A stretch of DNA of 64,000 bases, taken from NCBI GenBank assembly GCA_009823395.1, contig CM020507.1:5336501-5400500 (forward strand), read 5' to 3'. The notes beneath the pieces were generated by a model, which searched no databases, was not told where the DNA came from, and was given only the letters and a program-made list of their open reading frames with translations. Shown here piece by piece: positions 1-10,213 of the stretch (positions are counted from its first letter, which is position 1; every line of letters begins with the position of its first letter). The translations under genes were made by a program, and so were the position numbers. Source of the DNA: Thamnaconus septentrionalis (Eukaryota; Chordata; Actinopteri; Tetraodontiformes; Monacanthidae).

Positions 1-222
1 CGTTCTTCTGCTTCGTCCTCGTGGCCACTGACGCCAGCTTCCTGGTCCAGTACTTCACCCGCTTCACGGAGGAGGGCTTCTCCTGCCTCATCAGCTTCAT
101 CTTCATCTACGATGCCTTCAAGAAGATGCTGAAACTGGCTCACCACTACCCCATCAACTCCGAGTACAAGTCTGACTACATCACGCAATATGAGTGCCTC
201 TGCATGGCGCCGACTGTGCTGG
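1..222 (+). CDS. slc4a4: slc4a4 exon (partial at window edge): TM segments and start of large extracellular loop
   Basis: Reads in frame from base 3: [18 protein letters not shown], then [20 protein letters not shown], then the loop with the ECLC cysteine pair. The donor is TGG|GTAAGA at 223, leaving phase 1. The start of the exon is outside the window. The C-x-C pair matches the first two of four conserved extracellular-loop cysteines of NBCe1. Confidence 0.95.
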
Positions 223-3200
223 GTAAGACGCCGTCCACAGGTTCCTCAGGTTCGCTTGAAATTGTGCAAAACTGAAGTTGCATTAAGCGAAAAAGTAATG
301 GCAATGCGTCAATTTCAAAACTCCCTTCGTATTGTGGAGAAGAAAAATGGTTACACTACGTGATATTTTTGCCAGTTTTTAAAAAGCGTATATTTTGCAA
401 AACTGCACAAATTTAAATAGCAAAAAATAAAACTTAAAACAGAAACATGTTGCCACTCAAACTGTTGCAACTGTTGCACACATGTCTCTGTCCAGCCTAG
501 TGGATAGAGGTGCACGTGATTAAAAAAGGCACATTTCACTAAACTGCAATGGAAACACGGCTGCTGGGAGTCTCTCACGCAAGATCACTTTGTTTGTTTA
601 TTTGTGTCCGCGGATTTTTGTGATGACTCTCCTTCGCTGAACTTTAACTACGTGCGCCTTTATTTTTGGAAGATGACACCGAGGCCGAGCTGTATTACTG
701 CTAATCCCACCCGCCGCTTGAACAAATATCCCTGTCACACGGAAATAAATCCGGTGCCGCCGCACGGCACGGCACAGCACAGCTCGGCTCTGCGCCTACC
801 AGGAAAAGAAAAGAAGCAACAGATGCTGCTCCTGTCAAAGCCTGGCACGGAATTAAAAGAGGCGACAGGAAGTCAGGGAAACTTTCTGAGGGATCCATCC
901 TGCACCTGTGGGACGTTTCCCTCTAGGAAGCCCTCTCTCGCATTATCCTGTTTTGTTTGGACAACACAGAGCGAGACACGCAGCAAAGGTGATGAAAACA
1001 AAGTGGGAATAATCGAGATTACAAAAAACAAATCCCCCAAGTGAGGTATAAGCGGCAAAATTTCTAATCTGGTTATCGTCGAGGTTATCGCCACTGTTTG
1101 AAAGATTCGGGGGCAGGGGACGTTTGTTTTGCAGAAGCAGTTAAAAGTCCTTGTCGATCAACTCTATTTTGTGCCTGTTTTTCAGAGAACACTACAGAAC
1201 TCAGGGGCGAGTCAATAGAAAGTGTTTCAGTTTGGTTCTGGAACAACACAGATCTGGTGAGTTTGTACAGTTGTGATATTTCTTTATGTATTTTTCCCTT
1301 GACCCAGGAATTAATTATTTTCATTGATTATTTTCTGATCCTATTAAATGATTTATCTTTTTTTTATTTTTTATTGTGTTTGGCCCATGAGCTCTGCACA
1401 TAAATGCAATACAGATGGTTCCATTCTACTGCTTTATCTCTTTATTGCGGCTAACTGGTGACCGAAAACAAAATAGCCGCAGTGGTCTAAACGAGGAGTA
1501 GATTGTTGACGCGCATGCAAAAATAAATCCAATCTTGCTTCAAGGTTATTTGTATACGCTTTATTCTTAGCACTACAGCTCCAATAAACAATCAAACACA
1601 GGAAACACTAAGTGATCCTAATTCATGCAAAGCGGTCAACAGAAAATGTCGCCTCCGACGCTCACCCCATCAGATCAACACCTTTGAGGCGCACAGGTGA
1701 ATGCCATTAAAAAGAGTCATGGCTACACCCCACAGTGACACAACACACACACGCGCCCTACCCAGGTGTCAAAGAAGTGCGCTCACAAATAAACATTAGG
1801 CACTCACGGCTCCTACACTCTTATATCGATTAGATTTTATTGTTCTATCGAACTTTCCTCTAATAATCATTTCACTGCACTCTTAAATACTGACCATTTG
1901 CCTCCTTTCCCCCCTCTAAGCCTGAAGGACTTTAGTCCAACAATCTTTGAACGATAACAGTCACAGCCACTTGTAGTAAAAGAAGATAAAACCAAAACAC
2001 AGCCGTATCACATTCATGTGTCCGATCTGACTTTAGCTTATCGCAGTGCGCTGAGTTTATCTTCGCCTTAATGCAGGAGAGGGAAAGTCTTCAACTGTTA
2101 TCGGTCACTGCTGATGTGACCGAGCTGTCACAGAGCTTTTATTGAACTTTTCTCTGCAGCCATAGTAACAATAATAAAAACAAAACAAGGCAACATCTCA
2201 GTGATCGTAACAACTTTTTCCGTTTTCCTCCACACAGCCAATGAACGCCACATGGTCGTCGCTAACGAGGACCGAGTGCATCAAGTACAAAGGCGAGCTG
2301 GTGGGGAAGGCCTGCGACTTCGTGCCCGACATCACCCTCATGTCCTTCATCCTGTTCTTCGGCACCTACACCTGCTCCATGGCGCTGAAGAAGTTCAAGA
2401 CCAGCCCCTTCTTCCCCACCACCGTGAGCCGACACTCTCTGAGTCACCAACTCTCTGACTCACCAACTCACTGACTCGCCGATGTGGTTCGAATCAGGTG
2501 CCCGACGACGTTTTCTTGTTCCCTAGGTGAGGAAGCTCATCAGTGACTTTGCCATCATCCTGGCCATCTTCATCTTCTGCGGAGTCGACATGCTCGTGGG
2601 GGTGGACACTCCAAAACTCATTGTGCCAACTGAATTCAAGGTCAGGGCCTTTGATTTTTTTCCATTTTCTTCTTGCTTGTCACATTAACAGCAATAAGAA
2701 AGGACTACAGCTGACGCCGAGCAACATTTGTTCAAGTCACAGTGCAGTCCACTTCCTGCGCCTCTTTTTAAGGCTTCTTCCTCTACGATGACTATAACAG
2801 CGAGTTGAAAAATACACTCTGGGCATCAGGCCATCGTCTTTAGTTTAACAGCGAGATATCTGGACATACATCTCAAATGTTTTACACCGAAATTTCAACA
2901 ATTTAATCACACGTCAAGCAGTCACACAATGCCCTACTCCGGTGTGCACGTTTTCTATGCGACTAGCATGCTGAAGCTTTTTTTGTCTCCCCTCTTTTAC
3001 AGCCAACAAGTCCCCACCGCGGCTGGTTCGTGCCCCCCTTCGGAGGGAACCCCTGGTGGGTTTACCTGGCGTCGGCTCTTCCCGCTCTGCTGGTCACCAT
3101 CCTGATCTTCATGGACCAACAGATCACCGCCGTCATCGTTAACCGGAAGGAGCACAAGCTAAAGGTGAGCTGGACCCGCCCCCAAAGCTCGCCAACCGAC

Positions 3201-6200
3201 AACTGAGCTTCCCCTCTTTTTTGCTCTTGTCCTCGCCAACTGTTACACACCAACAACAAGCCAGCAGCAGTTAGCTGGATCGCTTTGGCAGGATTTGACG
3301 TATTTAGATGATCGAGTTTGCTTCAAAATGAATTCTGTGGCTAATATTGATGGAGCAATATGTGTAAATATAAATATTTCCCCTTAAAATAGTCTGGTTA
3401 GCAGTGAAATTTGAAGTGACAGTGACACGGAGCTGAATATTGCTCAGCAGCACCCAGTCCGTTTTTTTCTCTCGCCGCCTGTCACGCCTGATTTGTGCGA
3501 CGCGAGGGTTTGTTTGCCTTTCCCACAACAAGCCGCAATTTTGCGCAGAGCCCCGCCGCACTGCAGTTGACACGCGGCCGTCATTCTCGCCATGTGGGCG
3601 AGAGATGTTTCATGACTGTGAGTGAACACATGGGTTTCATCTGCACATCCCGTCCTAGAGCCTCTGTGTGTGCGTAAGACTGTCGCTTAAACACGCTCGG
3701 TGGAGGGATATAATATCTCGTCACATGAAACCTTGTGTTTGTCTGTTGTCCAGAAAGGGGCAGGCTACCACCTGGACCTGTTCTGGGTGGCCGTGCTCAT
3801 GGTGATCTGCTCCTTCATGGGCCTGCCGTGGTACGTGGCCGCCACCGTCATTTCCATCGCTCACATCGACAGCCTGAAGATGGAGACGGAGACCTCGGCG
3901 CCCGGAGAGCAGCCAAAGTTCCTGGGTGTGAGGTGAGACCCCTCCCCGCCCCTCCGACACCTCCTGCTAACACCCACCAACACCCACCAACACCCCCAGC
4001 AGAGTCACTATCAGCTGGAACATTAAAAATCCCGTCCGATCATCAGCGAAACCCTAAAAGGGCCCCTCCTTCGAGAAACCCATTCAAAGCTAGATCAAAG
4101 TCAGCCTGGTGTTGCAGCGCCACCTGTCGGTGAGATGTTGGCTGACCACATGTTCCATGTAAAAGCTGCGTTCAGCCAAATTTTTACTTGCAAGTTTAAA
4201 ATGTCTTTTAGTGTTGGTAAAAAATGATGTATGTTTGGATTGCAGTGAAGTAAATTTTTTTTGGAGATTTAGGACGAACTGTAATTACTAGAGAACATTA
4301 TCTGCCTGCCTTAAAGGAATTTTTTTTTGGTTCTCATCTGTTTGGTGATGTCCTACAGAGGAGCTTGATGTTTCAGCTGCAAGCTGAAGTAACAAACTCT
4401 AGTGGCGCAAAACAATAAAACACCTGCAAGGACTAAAAACAGACTTCCCCCGCAACATCCCCTCAACTTGTGTCCAGGCTTTATGTGACTGAATTATTAA
4501 CAAGTGAAGTGCAGTTAAAGGCACTGCATTTCATGAATGTACAACAAATAAACGGTGTGTAATAACTGCTCTTTCCTCTTGTGATTTTCAGAGAGCAGAG
4601 GGTCACTGGTGTGTGTGTGTTCATCCTGACGGGTCTCTCAGTGTTCATGTCTCCTATTCTGAAGGTGATTATCAACAGTGGGCTCTCAAACTCGGTCAAA
4701 TGTTTGTTTTAAGTTTTACCACTTCAGAAATGTGAATTAAAAAAAAACACAAAAGCTGGATTTGCAGTAACACCACAAGCTCAAAACGCAGTGGCGCTGC
4801 TGTCACTCACAAGGAAAACCTGAAACCTTTCTTTACAATACATTGTGGTCAACTGACATGCATGTTATGTATTTTTTATATTATTTATGGTTTCATCCCG
4901 TCTTTTTACACAGTTCATCCCCATGCCTGTGCTGTACGGAGTCTTCCTCTACATGGGAGTCGCCTCCCTCAATGGAGTGCAGGTACATTTTAAAAGTCCC
5001 ATACTGTCGCTAGGTTGAGCTGCGCACAATGTTGAGGATGGAGTTTTTCTTATTGATTGTTGGGATATAGACACATGTTGTCGTTTTTAATTATATAGGA
5101 GCTTTTAAAAATCTCCGTGTGGACGATGCTTTGACAATAACAGACGTTTTTCAATCTTGATGCAGTAGTAAAGTAGTAATAGTAGTAAAGGCAGACACAC
5201 AGTCACCTTCAGACTTTCCCGACAGGAAACAGAACAACAACAACATCCCGGTGTTGTGTGTGTTGTTGTGTTGATGCGCGAGACACACTGACCCCTGTGT
5301 CTCCCGCGCTGCTTCGCTCTCCTGCAGTTCATGGATCGTCTCCAGCTGCTGCTGATGCCGGCCAAGCACCAGCCCGACCTGGTGTACCTGCGGCACGTCC
5401 CCCTCAGGAAGGTCCACCTCTTCACCTTCATCCAGATCCTGTGCCTTGCGCTGCTCTGGATCCTCAAGTCCACCGTGGCGGCCATCATTTTCCCTGTCAT
5501 GGTGAGAGACGAGAGCGCGGCATGACTGCACAAAATCACTTTAAAACACAAACAAGGTGCACAAGTAAAGAGAGATAATTAAATAAAAAATAGGTTTTAC
5601 AGTGGTTCAGCCACAGTCTCTCATAAACCCCATAGTACAGTACAGTAGTATTGATTAAATTTAGTGTGCATATATGACAGAAATTCAGTGTTGCTGGGTA
5701 GAAAATGACAGGAACACGTATAAACAGCACTTAACTATGCCTCTTCAACAATCAGCCAACTAATCAAGTAATCAATAAAAATATTTGATTGATAGGTTGA
5801 TCGATAGATTGATGATTGGTAAAAAAAAGAAAAGAAAAAAAGGGCCAGCTCTGACTGTTCCATCCTTGCGGCTCTCAGATCCTGGCCCTGGTGGCTGTCA
5901 GGAAGGCCATGGACTACATGTTCTCCCAGCATGACCTCAGCTTCCTGGACGACGTCATCCCAGAGAAGGACAAGAAGAAGAAGGAGGACGAGAAGAAGAC
6001 CAAGAAGGAGCGAGGCAGCATGGACAGCGACGCCGAAGACGTAAGAGAGACGCAGCTCGTCGCTCACATTGTGATCGTTACTTCCCTTGGTGTGTTTTCC
6101 TTCCTGCAGCGTGAAGCTTGTGAAGGTTTCATCCACCGGCTAAAACAGTCTCCACCTCCACAGAGTTTTCTTTGTTTGTTTGAGTTTTGTAGTTTGCGAC

Positions 6201-8864
6201 CACCTAAACGTTCTCTAGCTCTCTGGAAATCCGCCCACTTAGCCCTCTGTTTGTCACCAGCAATTGTCGCTGACCTTTGTGACGTCACAAAGAGTAAATT
6301 TTTTTCAAGAGCAAAGCAAGCCAAGTTCTCACATACTGGTGAAGCACCATTTTGTCCAATTTGGGACCTTTGAGATGTGATGGCACCTATTCCTCCCTCG
6401 TCAATTGTCTTTTCAGGCAGCATATTTTTTTTCAAACAAACAAATGAAAAACAAGAAAGCAGTTGGTCCTGTGAACTGAGCTCACAGTGAAGGTCCTTTG
6501 CAGGCCTTTGCAGCCTCCCTCTCTCAGGATGTGCCTCTCCTTTCTCCAACAGTCCGACTATCCTTACAATGAGAATGTTCCCAGCATTAAAATCCCAATG
6601 GACATGATGGAGCAGGAGCCCTTCTTAGGTGATAAGGCCTCTGACAGTGAGTAGACAGCATCGGGAGGAGGAGGAGGAGCAGCACCTCCTTGCGCTCCTG
6701 GTTCTGATTCTGTCCGGTTCTTCCTGCTCTGCTCGTGTCTCTGACGGCTATCATCATTCAGACTGGATTTTCTTCCACCTTTGCTCCCGCCTCTCACTAA
6801 CTGCACCACTTCCTTCTTATTACTTTTACAACCGTAAAAATAAATGCATGTAATTAACTAATATTTCCTTCCTTTCTGGATAAACATTAATGCTGTTTGC
6901 CTTCTGTTCTTTTCTTTCCTGTTTTTCCTTTTTCTCATTTTGCCGTCTTGCAAAACTTGTGTTGAGCTTTATGAAAACTTTCACCATCACTTGCAAGCTT
7001 TGTCAAATTGCCTTTGGTTTCATATATACTGCATGAACAAACCTTGTCAACCAACATGTTTTCCTTGTTCGGCTCTGAGAAACTGCAGCCACAACAGTAT
7101 CCACGCTAATCTCTTTAGCCAGCCATTGTTTACAGCTTCTTCCTGGTCTTGGGATCACGTTTATCGTTATGGGAGTCTGATTGACTAAAATTTATCAGCC
7201 AGATTGCCAAACTCCGCGAGGTTATATGTAAAGCTAGTATTTGTCTATTTTTTTTTTTTTTTAAGTCATGCAGTATCTGATTTACTCTTGATTAAAAGGG
7301 CCATACTGCTGAAAACTAGCTGCTGTTTCAGACATCACACATCATCATATCAGCTCATTAAAACCATGTTCTGGTTTACTTTCCTGCGCAGGAGAGAAGT
7401 CCCCATCATTCCTTGAACGACACACGTCGTGCTGAGCAGCTTCGCTACTACCAGGCCAACTACCTGTCCAGGTGAGCCCACCTTTGTATGCATGTGTGTG
7501 TGGTGAGAGCGAGAGTCCAATAGCTGACAGTCGCAAACACCTGCAAAAAAACTGTAGCTCAACCTTAAAGAGCAAATAAAACGCAACGTGAGTGGCACTG
7601 ACTCTCCCGCCTTGTACTTTAAACAAATTCCTGTCCGAAGCCTCAAAGGTCACAAAAGGTCTGAAAGGAAGCTAACAAGCTAACATATAATCAAGGCTTG
7701 AACTTTAAAGGTCAAATCAGGCTAACTGACTTACACTACAGCTGTGTTTTGGCCAGTGGAACGGACGGGACATATTTCTCCACGCTGTCTGTCCATGTTG
7801 CATGCCTGTGAGTCGACCTTAAAGCTGACCTGCGGTCACACAGCACGTATTTACAGTTATCACATATTCTACCACAATAAAGGTTGAGACAAACTGCCTG
7901 CTTTCTCCAGGCTTTACATCCGAGTTGATGGTCAGTTGTCAAAATTTGGTTTCATCTTGTTTTGGAATTTGAAAATCAGGGTGTGTGGCATGTGGAGACT
8001 GTGAAGATCACACATTCGTGGCACGTGACAGTCCAGCAGCTCACATCTAATCCCATCATGTGTAACAGGGTGAGATGAAGAAGACAATTGTGATATGATT
8101 ATGCGGTAACGATTGGAGGAGGCGGAGCTTAACTTTGGCAGGTGAGGAGTTGTGGCTGAGCTCCAGCGGACTCCAGCTGAGCTCTCTGTAATCCTGATAA
8201 TCTTAGAGACATCAAAACACTTCCAAATCACAGCGTAGTGATTAAAATCTCCCTCCCTAAAATTTAAAAAATAAAAAAATCAGGAGAAGCAGTGACAGAA
8301 TGTGAACATCCAGCATGATTCCAACTTCATAAAATAAAGGATTTATCTACCTGAGATGAAATGAATAACAGTGGCAGCGAGGAAGAGACAGAAAGGAGGC
8401 AGAGCTGAATTCTGGATAGAAGGATGCCAAGGTATTAAGTGGCAGGCAGAAGACCTAGGAAATTTGTGAATGAAGTGACAGACGACAGGAAGTGAGTTGA
8501 TGTGTGAGAGAGAAGAGGATACTGAGACGGAGGCAGATGATTGCCTGATAAGTCAGTGAAGCATTTGAAAAGAAAATGAGGCTTTCAAACGACCAGATTT
8601 CATTAATAAAAACAAATCAGACATGTGGCGCTTGGCTGATGTGAGCATCACACGAGTCAAAACAAAGGATCCACCCCCCCAAGCATGTATTACTGCTGAA
8701 CGTTTTCATCGCCAATGAGGACGCGGATGAGATTAGATCTCATCATCATGCTGTAACATCTCCTAAATGACTGGGATCATTGCTTGACAAATATCACGTG
8801 CCACTCATCCGCTTGGCTGGCAACAAGAGGATTTTCCCTCTGCTGTCGCATAAATTTCGATATC

Positions 8865-8929
<65 letters not shown>

Positions 8930-10175
8930 CACACTTCTCTTCTGCATTCAAGATATTTTTAAGGCAAAAAAGTGAAAAGACATGATGCAGACAGACACGA
9001 TAGAGCATTTGGCCAAAGCATTATCAATACAGGTCGAGGAGGACAAGCTGAAGCAAATTCCTCAATTCTGGTGGTGTATATGTATAACGAGAAAATACCC
9101 CTATAGAACTAAGAAGTAAATTGCTTCAGAAAAATTTACTTTGAACTTGTTAATCTCCACAACCACTGGAAACACTTAATCACCTCAATTAAAGTCCAAC
9201 ATTTTTCCCCGTCAGATTGGGACAACTGACCTGTCAGCTTGTCCCAATCCAGTCCTAGTTTGTCCCAATCTAGTCCTAGCTTGTCCCAATCCAGTCCTAG
9301 CTTGTCCACACCTGTATTTACCTCTGTGAAACAATCACTCCCAGTGGTTGTCCCTGTTATTGACTGCAACATGGCTGCCAGCTCCTCCGTGTTTATCCCA
9401 CGTATCAAGACGAGTAGCTGGGCGGTGTCAGGTCCATTGCAGTAAACGAGTCAAAGTTGGCCGCTCTGTTCTTCGGCTGAAGCTCCCGAGTTTCCAGCGA
9501 TGTGCTCAACTCGCCTCGTTACAGCACGTCGGCAGAGTGGAACGTTCTCGAATGTTCCCTTCTTCTCGAGCCATGTGAGTGCAACAGAGTCCAGTGAGCA
9601 CTCCCCAACTAACTCTCTATCACAAAACGCCTTACTTTCATGGGGTCATTGTGTGAGACATTCCAAAACTTGTTCTGACGGCTGCATCTCAAGGTGTGCC
9701 ACCTTTCGTTAAGTCCGTGATGGGTTTTCAGTTTTGTTAGCGACACATCAGACAGATTTCTGTATTCATTCATCCTCATGGTAGTAGTGACGTTCAAATT
9801 GTAATCTTTTAACACAGCGATCTGTGAATCACAAATTTAGCACACAGCTTCAGTAAAGAAGTTCTTGGCAGCCCATGTCTTGTACAAAACACGGCATTCG
9901 TTATCAACTGTTCTTTTCCTGGCGTGACCTGGAACCGGACTAGCGCCACTTGTTGCTGCTCACCTTCAATCGCGGTGCGCGCCCAATACGGACGTAACGC
10001 TTTTCAAAATAAAAGCAATTTGCCAACGTATTAACCGTCAAACATAAAGGAAACAGGTGTGAGAAAGGCAGTTCATTGCTACTTACTGTCTCCCATTAAC
10101 ATGAATATCTCTTGATTTCCGAATGGTGCTTTGGAATCGAGCATTTGTCCACTAACAGACTTTTTTTTTCTCCTT

Positions 10176-10213
<38 letters not shown>

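Noticed and set aside
604..1044. 146-codon plus-strand open frame inside an slc4a4 intron
   Set aside because: Lies between exons 1-222 and 1186-1256 with wrong phase and no conserved sequence; ordinary intronic open frame.
9236..9307. CRISPR-like array
   Set aside because: Repeats are directly contiguous without spacers; this is a minisatellite in a vertebrate genome.
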